A stretch of DNA of 64,000 bases from Aegilops tauschii subsp. strangulata (Eukaryota; Streptophyta; Magnoliopsida; Poales; Poaceae): assembly GCF_002575655.3 (NCBI RefSeq), contig NC_053039.3, positions 379,541,633 through 379,605,632 of the forward strand, in the 5' to 3' direction. The notes beneath the pieces are model-generated. The model saw only the letters and a program-made list of their open reading frames with translations. It did not search any database and had not been told where the DNA came from. The position numbers and the translations under genes are program-made. Below are positions 19,975 to 31,886 of the stretch, in pieces; within the stretch, counting starts at the first letter, position 1; every line of letters begins with the position of its first letter.

Positions 19975-21484
19975 TGATAATCCCCAAGTGCAGGGAATCA
20001 TCGTAGAAATTCCCAATGGTGGAAGTGATAAGTATGGAGTGTCGAACCCAAAATGAGCTAAAGGTAAGATCAATATTCTCTCAAGTCCTATCTGCCACTG
20101 ATACGACTCTACGTGCACCGAACGTTTGCTTCCAACTTGAAATGAGAAATAAAACTACGTTATGGGTATGACGAGGATAACTTTGCATGATATAGGAGAG
20201 CTAAAACATAAAAGTAGGTGCTGTTATCATAAAGTTAGAATATAGTACTAAATATTATAAATAGCGAGTGTGGAATAATGATGGATCGGTGTGCGGAATT
20301 GTCCTAGGCAATTGTTAACAAGACCGATAGTCGTCATTGCAATTTCATATGAGGGAGAGGCATAAGCTAACATACTTTCTCTTCTTGGATCGTATGCACT
20401 TATGATTGGAACTCTAGCAAGCATATGCAACTACTAAAGATCATTAAGGTAAAACCCAACCATAGCATTAAAGCATCAAGTCCCCTTTATCCCATATGCA
20501 ACAACCCCCTTACTCGGGTTTATGCTTCTGTCACTCAAGCAACCCACTATAAGCGAATCATAAACGTATTGCAACACCCTACAGCGGAAATCCTTCACGC
20601 TTGCGCGACACGGAGGGCACAATAGGACAGCACCAAATAAAACATACAACTCATACCAATCTAGATCATCAATCAACCCAAAGACAAAGGATATCTACTC
20701 AAAACATCATAGGATGGCAAGACATCATTGGATCATAATATGTGGCATAAAGCACCATGTTCAACTAGGGATTACAGCGGGGTGCGGGAGAGTGGACCGC
20801 GTAAAAGAGATGAGGATGGTGATGTTGACGAAGACGATCACCGCGGCGATGATTCCCCTCCCGATGGCACTCCGGCGCCACCGAGAGAGAGGAGGAGACG
20901 TTCTCCCCCTTGTGCTTCCTCCTCCATGGCCTCCCCCCTAGATGGGGAGAGGTTCTCCCTCTGGTCCTTGGCCTTCATGGCGATGATGGCCCCTCCGGGA
21001 TCCTCCTCCATGGCCTCCGGTGAAGATGGCCCCCTCCGGCAGGGTGCCAGAGAGGGCCTAGATTGATTTCTCGTGGCTACAGAGGCTTGCGGCGGCGGAA
21101 CTTCCGATCTAGGTTATTTTCTGAAGGTTTCTGTATTTATAGAAGAGGATGGCGTCGAGAACAAGTCAGGGGGGTCCCCGAGGTGGCCACGAGATAGGGG
21201 GCGCGCCCCAGGGGGTGGGCGCGCCCCCACCCTCGCGGGGCCCATGGGACTGCCCTCCGGTAGATTTTTGTTCCAGTATTTTTTATATTTTCCAGAAAAA
21301 TTCTCCGTTAATTTTTATCGCATTCCGAGAACTTTTATTTCTGCACAAAAACAACACCACGGTAGTTCTGCTGAAACAGTGTCAGTCCGGGTCAGTTCTA
21401 ATCAAATCATACCAAAATCATATAAAACTATTGTAAACATGGCATGAATACTTCATAAATTATAGATACGTTGGAGACGTATCA
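19975..21484 (-). repeat. 3' LTR of Gypsy C
   Basis: 1510 bp. The minus strand starts TGATACGTCTCCAACGTATC. It contains the GC-rich block GGGCGCGCCC near 21200-21240 and a TATA-like CTATAAATAC (minus strand, near 21133-21142). It differs from the other copy by a longer GC block and about 24 extra bp near 21353. Confidence 0.9.
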
Positions 21485-24400
21485 GCATCCCCAAGCTTAA
21501 TTCCTGCTCGTCCTCGAGTAGGTAAATGATAAAAGAAATAATTTATGAAGTGTGAATGCTAGCAAGTGCATAAGTTTGATCAATGATAGTTCCAATCACT
21601 TTTTCTAGCATCATTATATATCATAACAGTAGCTCAACTCATAAAACTTCTCATGATCAAGTAACAAGCTATTCACATGTTAAAGTATAGATCGTAAACT
21701 TTCTTGAAAACTAACAAACCGTGGTCTTAGTCATCAAACAATTGCAATTCATCTTATTTTCGGGAAGAGTCTATGTAAGAGCTTTGATTCAGCAAACTCC
21801 ACATACTCAACCATCATTTAATCTTTCACAATTGCTAAAACTCATGTGATATTTATGGGTTCAAAGTTTTAATCGGACACAAAGAAAGATAGGGGCTTAT
21901 AGTTTCGCCTCCCAACCTTTTACCTCAAGGGTAATGTCAACAATAATAATTTATGAAAACCTACATCCAAGTGGATATATATATCCGGATCGCTCCAACA
22001 CAAAGTGCTTGCCAAAGAAAAAATGTAAAAAGGAAAGGTGAAAATCACCATGACTCCTATATAGGGGTAGAAGGTAAAAGTAAAAGATAGGCCCTTCGCA
22101 AAGGGAAGCAGAGGTTGTCATGCGCTTTTATGATTCGATGAACAAAATCTTAATGCAAAAGAACGTCACTTTATATTGCCTCTTGTGATAAGACCTTTAT
22201 TATGCAGTCCGTCCCTTTTATTTCTTCCCTTTCACAAGTTCGTATAAAGCTTATTTTCTTCACACTAATAGATCATACATATTTAGAGAGCAAATTTTAT
22301 TGCATGCACCGATGACAACTTACTTGAAGGATCTTACTCAATCCATAGGTAGGTATGGTGGACTCTCATGGCAAAACTGGTTTAAGGGATGTTTGGAAGC
22401 ACAATTAGTATTTCTACTTGGTGCAAAGAATTTGGCTAGCACGAGATGAAAAGGCAAGCTCAACATGTTGGATGATCCAAGACAATATAACGTTTCGGAT
22501 ATAGGAAAACATAACCCATTAAGTTGTCTTCCTTGTCCAACATCAACCTTTTAGCATGTCATATTTTAATGAGTGCTCACAATTACAAAAGATGTCCAAA
22601 TAGTATATTTATATGTGAAATCTCTCTTCCTTCAATATTCTTTCATGAATTGTTCAAATGACCAATTCTGCGTTTGCTAACTTTCAATAAGTTTACCACC
22701 TATACTTATTATGTGTGAAGTCATTACTCCCCATGTTATACGCATATGAAACGTATATAAATTCAGATTTATGATATTCAATTCACGCAACCTTTTACTC
22801 ATAGGATATACGTGAAGCACGTGAGTAAATGACAAACTACTCCAAAAAGACATAAGTGAAGAACACTGAGTAGTCAAATAATTAACTAGCCATGGGAGGA
22901 TTCTTTTTCATTCAAGATTTCAGACCCAATGATTTTATTCAAACAGCAAGTAAAATTGAAAATACGCTCCAAGCAAAACACATATCATGTGACGAATAAA
23001 AATATAGCTCCGAGTAAGGTATACCGATAGTTTTGAAGACGAAAGAGGGGATGCCTTCCAGGGCATCCCCAAGCTTAGGTGCTTGAGTCTTCCTTGAATA
23101 TTACCTTGGGGTGCCTTGGGCATCCCCAAGCTTAGGGTCTTTCCACTCCTTATTCTCCTCATATCGATATCTCACCCAAAGCTTGAAAACTTCAATCACA
23201 CAAAACTTAACGGAACTTCGTGAGATAGGTTAGTATGATAAGGAGTAAACCATTCACTTTGGTACTGTCAAAGACAAGGTTCATAATTGTTCTCACACAA
23301 TGCCTACTGTACCTATCATTTCTACAATTTATATTGAGAAATATAAGCCATAGAAACTAGAAAACAAGCAAACTATGCAATGAAAACAGAATCTGTCAGA
23401 AACAGAACAGGCTGTAATGATCTGAACAGCAACCATACTTCTGCTACTCCAAAAATTATTAAATAAATTGGTGGACGTGAGGAATTTGTCTATTAATCTT
23501 CTGCAAAAATAATAAATTCAAAAGCACTCTTCTGTAAAAAATAACAGCTAATCTCGTGAGCGCAAAGTTTCTGTTTTTTTACAGCAAGATCACATTAACT
23601 TTCACCCAAGTCTTCCCAAAGGTCTTACTTGGCACTTTATTGAAAAAAAGCTGTAAAACATGATTACTGCAGTAGCTTAGTCATGTAAACACACAAAAAC
23701 AGGAAGGGTAAATATTGGGTTTTCTCCCAACAAGCGCTTTTCTTTAATGCCTTTTAGCTAGGCATGATGATTTCAATGATGCTCACATAAAAGATAAGAA
23801 TTGAAACATAAACAGAGCACCATGAAAAATATGACTAGCACATTTAAATATAACCCACTTCCTACGCCTAGGGATTTTGTGAGCACATAATTTATAGGAA
23901 CAAGAATCAACTAGCATAGGAAGACAAAACAAGTATAACTTCAAAACTTTAAGCACGTAGAGAGGAAACTTGATATTATTGCAACTCCTACAAGCATGTA
24001 TTCCTCCCTCATAATAATTTTCAGTAGCATCATGAATGATTTCAACAATATAACCATCACATAAAGCATTCTTTTATGATCTACAAGCATAGAAATTTTA
24101 CTACTCTCCACATAAGCAAAATTCTTCTCATTCGGAATAGTGGGATCACTAATTCCTAAAGTTGACACTCTTCCAAACCCGCTTTAGATGATATTATTGT
24201 TCATACTCCAAAACATATAAGTGAAGTTCATGGAGCATTCTACAATTAATATAGACTAACCAATATCCAAGCTCAAAATATATAAGTGAAGCACATGAAG
24301 CATTCTATAAAACCATACTCAAAAGATTTAAGTGAAGCACAAAGAGCATTCTATAAGGTCATACTCAAAAGATATAAGTGAAGCACATGAATCATTCTAT

Positions 24401-25457
24401 AAATCGATGAAGGGACATCTCATAATAGCATGGTTCTTAAAGAAAAAAGAAAAACACAAAGGACACAAATTATGTGAACAAAACAAAAACTGAGGTATAC
24501 CGATAATTGTTGAAGGACAAAGATGGGATGCCAACCGGGGCATCCCCAAGCTTAGATGCTTGAGTATCCTTGAAATATTTACTTGGGGTGCCTTGGGCAT
24601 CCCCAAGATTGAACTCTTGCCTCTCTTTATTCTTCTCATATTGATAGCTCCTCGATCTTCGAACACTTCATCCACACAAAACTTTAACAAAAACTTTGTG
24701 AGATCCGTTAGTATAATAAAGCAAATCACTACCTTTAGGTACTGTTACAAACTTATTAAAAATTCATATTAGAACTATATCTACTGTATTTCAACTTCAC
24801 CATGGTTCATACCCCCCGATACTACCCATAGATTCATCAAAATAAGCGATCAACACATAGAAAACAAAATCTATCAAAAACAGGACAGTCTGTAGTAATC
24901 TGGAAGTTTAGTAAACTTCTGTAAATCCAAAAAATTCTAAAAAATATAAAAATTTAAAAAATATGTACATAAGTAATTTACAAAAAGTTTCAGACCCATT
25001 TGACTTTCCAGTAAAAAATGTAAATTCACGTGCTACAGCCAAAGTTTCTGTTTTTGTTTGCACATAGTAAACAAGCAATCTAATCCTCCTAAAACCAAAG
25101 CTTGGCACATTATTTTTATAATACAATGGAAATATACAAGGGGATAATTATTTTTAGAGAAGCTTCCATGAAATTTTTTACATTGTTTCCATGATCATGA
25201 ACACAAGTATTCAAGGTCGACCCTCACTTCTCCAATGCATAACCTTCCAATCACTTCTCTTATTGAAAAACTTTTTAGGCATGAAAGGCAAGAATTTGTT
25301 TTGTATTTTCATTCTTTTAATTTTTTGTATGTTTCACCACAACTAAACATAAACAAAAAGGAAAAACAAAATCTACTTAGTGAAGAAAGCAAATAAGCAC
25401 ACACGAGAATATCAACCCCACGCTATTGCTCCCCGGCAACGGCGCCAGAAAAGAGCT
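21485..25457 (-). other. Internal region of Gypsy C (no pol), with ORF remnant and PPT-like repeats
   Basis: AT-rich and mostly without ORFs. The minus-strand stretch 24168-23941 contains DPTIPNEKNFAYVESSK, matching the end of the ORF in element F (about 56355-56400), so it is a decayed remnant of the same gene. A ~160-bp module is present twice (about 23017-23170 and 24491-24650). Each copy contains GGCATCCCCAAGCTTA (23062, 23119, 24539), the same sequence as the terminal PPT at 21485-21500. The PBS complement lies at 25430-25447. Nothing else coding is visible. Confidence 0.75.
25430..25447 (-). other. Primer-binding site of Gypsy C (tRNA-Asp type)
   Basis: The minus strand reads TGGCGCCGTTGCCGGGGA, complementary to the 3' end of plant tRNA-Asp. 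It lies 10 bp inside the 5' LTR boundary (25458), the same spacing as in element F (55127-55136). Confidence 0.85.
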
Positions 25458-26922
25458 TGATAATCCCCAAGTGCAGGGAATCATCGTAGAAATTCCCAAT
25501 GGTGGAAGTGATAAGTATGGAGTGTCGAACCCACAAGGAGCTAAAGGTAAGATCATATTCTCTCCAGTCCTATCTGCCACTGATACGACTCTACGTGCAC
25601 GGGACGTTTGCTTCCAACTTGAAACGAGAAATAAAACTACGTTGTGGGTATGAAGAGGATAACTTTGCATGATATAGGAGAGCTAAAACATAAAAGTAGG
25701 TGCTGTTATCATAGTTAGAATATAGTACTAAATATTACAAATAGCGAGTGTGGAATAATGATGGATCGGTGTGCGGAATTGTCGTAGGCAATTGTTAACA
25801 AGACCGATAGTCGTCATTGCAATTTCATATGAGGGAGAGGCATAAGCTAACATACTTTCTCTTCTTGGATCATATGCACTTATGATTGGAACTCTAGCAA
25901 GCATCCGCAACTACTAAAGATCATTAAGGTAAAACCCAACCATAGCATTAAAGCATCAAGTCCCCTTCATCCCATACGCAACAATCCCGTTACTCGGGTT
26001 TATGCTTCTGTCACTCAAGCAACCCACTATAAGCGAATCATAAATGTATTGCAACACCCTACAGCGGGAATCCCTCACGCTTGCGCGACACGGAGGGCAC
26101 AATAGGACAGCACCAAATAAAACATACAACTCATACCAATCTAGATCATCAATCAACCCAAAGACAAAGGATATCTACTCAAAACATCATAGGATGGAAA
26201 CACATCATTGGATCATAATATGTGGCATAAAGCACCATGTTCAAGTAGGGATTACAGCAGGGTGCGGGAGAGTGGACCGCGTAAAAGAGATGAGGATGGT
26301 GATGTTGATGAAGACGATCACCGCGGCGATGATTCCCCTTCCGATGGCACTCCGGCGCCACCGAGAGAGAGGAGGAGAGGTTCTCCCCCTTGTGCTTCCT
26401 CCTCCATGGCGTCCCCCCTAGATGGGGAGAGGTTCTCCCTCTGGTCCTTGGCCTTCATGGCGATGATGGCCCCTCCGGGATCCTCCTCCATGGCCTCCGG
26501 TGATGAAGGCCCCCTCCGGCAGGGTGCCAGAGAGGGCCTAGATTGATTTCTCGTGGCTACAGAGGCTTGCGGCGGCAGAACTTCCGATCTAGGTTATTTT
26601 CTGAAGGTTTCTGTATTTATAGGAGAGGATGGCATCGAGAACAAGTCAGGGGGGTCCCCGAGGTGGCCACGTGATAGGGGGGCGCGCCCCCACCCTCGTG
26701 GGGCCCACAGGACTCCCCTCCGGTAGATTTTTGTTCCAGTATTTTTTATATTTTCTAGAAAAATTCTCCGTTGATTTTCATCGCATTCCGAGAACTTTTA
26801 TTTCTGCACAAAAACAACGTCAGTTCGGGTTAGTTCTAATCAAATCATAGCAAAATCATATAAAACTATTGTAAACATGGCATGAGTACTTCATAAATTA
26901 TAGATACGTTGGAGACGTATCA
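25458..26922 (-). repeat. 5' LTR of Gypsy C
   Basis: 1465 bp, in the same orientation as 19975-21484. It has a TATA-like CTATAAATAC on the minus strand (26613-26622). The TSD CCGAT follows at 26923-26927. Confidence 0.9.
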
Positions 26923-26927
26923 CCGAT

Positions 26928-28863
26928 GCACTAGGTATGACACCTAGATCGGATATGAACTCCTTCATCCAGACTCCTTCATTTGCTGCTTCCGAAGCAG
27001 CTATGTACTCCGCTTCACACGTAGATCCCGCCACGAGGCTTTGCTTAGAACTGCACCAACTGACAGCTCCACCGTTCAATATAAATACGTATCCGGTTTG
27101 TGACTTAGAGTCATCCGGATCAGTGTCAAAGCTTGCATCGACGTAACCATTTACGACAAGCTCTTTGTCACCTCCATAAACGAGAAACATATCCTTAGTC
27201 CTTTCAGGTATTTCAGGATGTTCTTGACCGCTGTCCAGTGATCCACTCCTAGATTACTTTGGTACCTCCCTGCTAAACTAATAGCAAGTCACACATCAGG
27301 TCTGGTACATAGCATTGCATACATGATAGAGCCTATGGCTGAAGCATAGGGAACACCTTTCATTTTCTCTCTATCTTCTGCAGTGGTCGGGCATTGAGTC
27401 TGACTCAACTTCACACCTTATAACACAGGCAAGAACCCTTTCTTTGCTTGATCCATTTTGAACTTCTTCAAAACTTTATCAAGGTATGTGCTTTGTGAAA
27501 GTCCAATTAAGCGTCTCGATCTATCTCTATAGATCTTGATGCCCAATATATAAGCAGCTTCACCGAGGTCTTTCATTGAAAAACTCTTGTTCAAGTATCC
27601 TTTTATGCTATCCAGAAATTCTATATCATTTCCAATCAACAATATGTCTTCCACATATAATATTAGAAATGCTACAGAGCTCCCACTCACTTTGTTGTAA
27701 ACACAGGCTTTTCCAAAAGTCTGTATAAAACCATATGCTTTGATCACACTATCAAAACGTTTATTCCAACTCCGAGATGCTTGCACCAGTCCATAAATGG
27801 ATCGCTGGAGCTTGCACACTTTGTTAGCATCCTTTGGATTGATAAAACCTTCAGGTTGCATCATATAAAACTCTTCTTCCAGAAATCCATTCAGGAACGC
27901 AGTCTTTACATCCATTTGCCAAATTTCATAATCATAAAATGCAGCAATTGCTAACATGATTCGGACGGACTTAAGCATCGCTACGGGTGATAAGGTCTCA
28001 TCGTAGTCAACTCCTTGAACTTGTCGAAAACCTTTAATAACAAGTCGAGCTTTGTAGACAGTAACATTACCGTCAGCGTTTGTCTTCTTGAAGATCCATT
28101 TATTCTCGATGGCTTGCCGATCATCGGGCAAGTCAACCAAAGTCCACACTTTATTCTCATACATGGATCCCACCTCAGATTTCATGGCCTCAAGCCATTT
28201 TGCAGAATCTGGGCTCATCATCGCTTCCTCATAGTTCGTAGGTTCGTCATGGTCAAGTAACATGACCTCCAGAACAGGATTACCATACCACTCTGGTGCG
28301 GATCTAACTCTGGTTGACCTACGAGGTTCGACAGTGACTTGATCTAAAGTTACATGATCATCATCATTAGCTTCCTCACTTATTGGTGTAGGAGTCACAG
28401 GAACTGATTTCTGTGATGAACTACTTTTCAATGAGGGAGGAGGTACAGTTACCTCATCAAGTTCTAATTTCCTCCCACTCACTTCTTTTGAGAGAAACTC
28501 CGTCTCCAGAAAGGATCCATTCTTAGAAACGAATGTCTTGCCTTCGGATATGTGATAGAAGGTGTACCTAACAGTCTCCTTTGGGTATCCTATGAAGACA
28601 CATTTCTCCGATTTGGGTTCGAGCTTATCAGGTTGAAGTTTTTTCACATAAGCATCGCAACCCCAAATTTTAAGAAATGACAACTTGGGTTTCTTGCCAA
28701 ACCACAGTTCATAAGCTGTCGTCTCAACGGATTTAGATGGTGCCCTATTTAACGTGAATGCAGTCGTCTCTAAAGCATAACCCCAAAATGATAGTGGTAA
28801 ATCAGTAAGAGACATTATAGATCGCACCATATCTAGTAGAGTACGATTACGACGTTCGGACAC
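26928..28863 (-). pseudogene. Copia A reverse transcriptase and N-terminal RNase H
   Basis: The minus-strand frame 28863-27418 holds the end of integrase (SERRNRTLLDMVRSIM, with the conserved integrase Glu), the linker, and RT: ENKWIFKKTNADG, YDETLSPVAMLKSVRIML, QMDVKTAFLNGFLEEEFYM and KLQRSIYGLVQASRSWN. The catalytic box reads YVEDILLIGN (27646-27657), Glu replacing the first Asp of YVDD. RNase H begins with VNGYVDASFDTDPDDSKSQT and SLVAGSTCEAEYIAASEA (27190-26928) and is cut by Gypsy C. The frame is interrupted between 27191 and 27417. The protein is inactive. Confidence 0.93.
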
Positions 28864-29439
28864 ACCATTACGCTGTGGTGTTCCGGGTGGAGTGAGTTGC
28901 TAAACTATTCCGCATTGTTTCAAATGAAGACCAAACTCGTAACTCAAATATTCTCCTCCACGATCAGATCGTAGAATTTTATTTTCTTGTTACGATGATT
29001 TTCTACTTCACTCTGAAATTCTTTGAACTTTTCAAATGTTTCAGACTTATGTTTCATCAAGTAGATATAACCATATATGCTCAAATCATCTGTGAAGGTG
29101 AGAAAATAATGATACCCGCTGTGAGCCTCAACAGTCATCGGACCACATACATCATTATGTATGATTTCCAACAAATCTGTTGCTCGCTCCATTGTTCCGG
29201 AGAATGGCGTTTTAGTCATCTTGCCCATGAGGCATGGTTCGCAAGTACCAAGTGATTCATAATCAAGTGATTCCAAAAGTCCATCAGAATGGAGTTTCTT
29301 CATGCGCTTTACACCAATATGACCTAAACGGCAGTGCCACAAATATGTTGCACTATCATTATCAACTCTGCATCTTTTGGCTTCAATATTATGAATATGT
29401 TTTCACTACCATCGAGATTCAACAAGAATAGACCACTCT
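28864..29439 (-). pseudogene. Copia A integrase (broken)
   Basis: A minus-strand frame 29342-28944 gives the GAG-pre-integrase HHCC finger (WHCRLGHIGVKRMKKLHSDG ... CEPCLMGKMTKTPF) and the first catalytic Asp (NDVCGPMTVEA). A frameshift near 28950-28970 (KIKFYDLIVEEN) disrupts the second Asp region that Copia D still shows as LRSDRGEEY. A TAG lies before the final integrase segment at about 28898-28902. Confidence 0.9.
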
Positions 29440-30651
29440 TCAAGGGTGCATGACCATAAAGAGATTACTCATATAAATAGAACAACCATTATTCTCTGAT
29501 TTAAATGAATAACCGTCTCGCATCAAACAAGATCCAGATATAATGCTCATGCTTAACGCTGGCACCAAATAACAATTATTTAGGTCTAAAACTAATCCCG
29601 AAGGTAGATGTAGAGGTAGCGTGCCGAACGCGATCACATCGACTTTGGAACCATTTCCCACGCGCATCGTCACCTCGTCCCTAGCCAATCTTCGCTTAAT
29701 CCGTAGTCCCTATTTCGAGTTGCAAATATTAGCAACAGAACCAGTATCAAATACCCAGGAACTACTGCGAGCATTAGTAAGGTACACATCAATAACATGT
29801 ATATCACATATACCTTTGTTCACCTTGCCATCCTTTTTATCCGCCAAATACTTGGGGCAGTTTCGCTTCCAGTGACCAGTCCCTTTGTAGTAGAAGCACT
29901 CAGTCTCAGGCTTAGGTCTAGACTTGGGTTTCTTCAGTTGAGCAGCAACTTGCTTGCCGTTCTTCTTGAAGTTCCCCTTCTTCCCTTTACCCTTTTTCTT
30001 GAAACTAGTGGTCTTGTTGACCGTCAACACTTGATGCTCCTTCTTGATTTCTACCTCCGCAGCCTTTAGCATTGCGAAGAGCTCGGGAATTGTCTTATCC
30101 ATCCCTTGCATATTATAGTTCATCACGACGCTCTTGTAGCTTGGTGGCAGTGATTGAAGAATTCTGTCAATGACACTATCATCAGGAAGATTAACTCCTA
30201 GTTGAATCAAGTGATTGTTATACCCAGACATTTTGAGTATATGTTCACTGGCAGAACTATTCTCCTTCATCTTGCAGCTGTAGAACTTAATGGAGACTTC
30301 ATATCTCTCAATCGGGGCATTTGCTTGAAATATTAAATTCAACTCTTGGAACATCTCATATGCTCCATGACGTTCAAAACATCGTTGAACTCCCGGTTCT
30401 AAGCCGTAAAGCATGTCACACTGAACTATCGAGTTGTCATCAGCTTTGCTCTTCCAGACGTTCTTAACGTCATCAGTAGCATCTGCAGCAGGCCTGGCAC
30501 CCAGCGGTGCTTCCAGGACGTAATTCTTCTATGCAGCAATGAGGATAATCCTCAAGCTACGGACCCAGTCCATGTAGTTGCTACAATCATCTTTCAACTT
30601 AGCTTTCTCTAGGAACACATTAAAATTGAACGGAACAACAGCACGGGCCAT
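29440..30651 (-). pseudogene. Copia A gag and protease (broken)
   Basis: ATG at 30651 (minus) reads MARAVVPFNFNVFLEKAKLK. A TAG follows at 30529-30531, where Copia D has CAG (38217-38219). The frame 30414-29710 carries the UBN2-type capsid (YEMFQELNLIFQANAPIERY, ILQSLPPSYKSVVMNYNMQG), a basic stretch (KKKGKGKKGNFKKNGK) and a zinc knuckle reading CFYYKGTGHWKRNC, whose second Cys is now Tyr. The protease motif is WVFDTGSVANIC (about 29730-29765). A stop at 29707-29709 separates the rest of the protease (29688-29440, with FKSENNGCSIYM). Confidence 0.92.
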
Positions 30652-31886
30652 CTATCTACAATAACATAGACATGCAAAATACTATCAGGTACTAAGTTAA
30701 TGATAAAATAAAGTTAAATTAATCATATTACTAAAAAACTCCCACTTAGATAGACATCCCTCTAATCATCTAAGTGATCACGTGATCCATATCAACTAAA
30801 CCATGTCCGATCATCACGTGAGATGGAGTAGTTTTCAATGGTGAACATCACTATGTTGATCATATCTACTATATGATTCACGCTCGACCTTTCGGTCTCA
30901 GTGTTCCGAGGCCATATCTGCATATGCTAGGCTCGTCAAGTTTAACCCGAGTATTCTGCGTGTGCAAAACTGGCTTGCACCCGTTGTATGTGAACGTAGA
31001 GCTTATCACACTCGATCATCACGTGGTGTCTCGGCACGACGAACTTTCACAACGGTGCATACTCAGGGAGAACACTTGTACCTTGAAATTTAGTGAGAGA
31101 TCATCTTATAATGCTACCGCCGAACTAAGAAAAATAAGATGCATAAAGGATAAACATCACATGCAATCAATATAAGTGATATGATATGGCCATCATCATC
31201 TTGTGCCTTTGATCTCCATCTCCAAAGCACCATCATGATCACCATCGTCACCGGCACGACACCTTGATCTCCATCATAGCATCGTTGTCGTCTCGCCAAC
31301 TATTGCTTCTACGACTATCGCTACCGCTTAGTGATAAAGTAAAGCAATTACATGGCGATTGCATTTCATACAATAAAGCGACAACCATATGGTTCCTGCC
31401 AGTTGCCGATAACTTTGTTACAAAACATGATCATCTCATACAATAAAATTTAGCATCATGTCTTGACCATATCACATCACAACATGCCCTACAAAAACAA
31501 GTTAGACGTCCTCTACTTTGTTGTTGCAAGTTTTACGTGGCTGCTACGGGTTGAGCAAGAATCGTTCTTACCTACGCATCAAAACCACAATGATTTTTCG
31601 TCAAGTATGTGCTGTTTTAACCTTCAACAAGGGCCGTGCGTAGCCACACTCGATTCAACTAAAGTTGGAGAAACTGACACCCGCCAGCCACCTGTGTGCG
31701 AAGCACGTCGGTAGAACTAGTCTCGCGTAAGCGTACGCGTAATGTCGGTCCGGGCCGCTTCATCCAACAATACCGCTGAATCAAAGTATGACATGTTGGT
31801 AAGCAGTATGATTATTATCGCCCACAACTCACTTGTGTTCTACTCGTGCATATAACATCTACGCATAAACCTGGCTCGGATGCCAC
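30652..31886 (-). other. Copia A untranslated leader with PBS
   Basis: A 1.2-kb stretch between the 5' LTR and gag with no credible ORF. The minus-strand PBS TGGCATCCGAGCC (31885-31873) lies one base after the LTR. It resembles the initiator tRNA-Met type TGGTATC.GAGCC, with a T-to-C change at the fourth base. It is homologous over its length to the Copia D leader (36885-38090, read on the other strand). Confidence 0.85.

Larger units (their letters stand above)
19975..26922 (-). mobile_element. Gypsy element C, non-autonomous, minus strand
   Basis: A 6.9-kb element with LTRs 19975-21484 and 25458-26922 and the TSD CCGAT at 19970-19974 and 26923-26927. On the minus strand it reads LTR (TGATACGTCTCCAACGTATC...GGGGATTATCA), PBS matching tRNA-Asp (plus coordinates 25430-25447), about 4 kb of mainly non-coding DNA, PPT (21485-21500) and LTR. 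No gag, protease, RT or integrase is seen. Only a short remnant ORF shared with element F remains. It must have been mobilised by another element's proteins. It is inserted in the RNase H region of Copia A. Confidence 0.93.

Noticed and set aside
20714..21447. ORFs in the LTR of element C (also 26044-26546)
   Set aside because: They lie within both LTR copies, are not conserved between them, and reflect GC-rich U3/R sequence.
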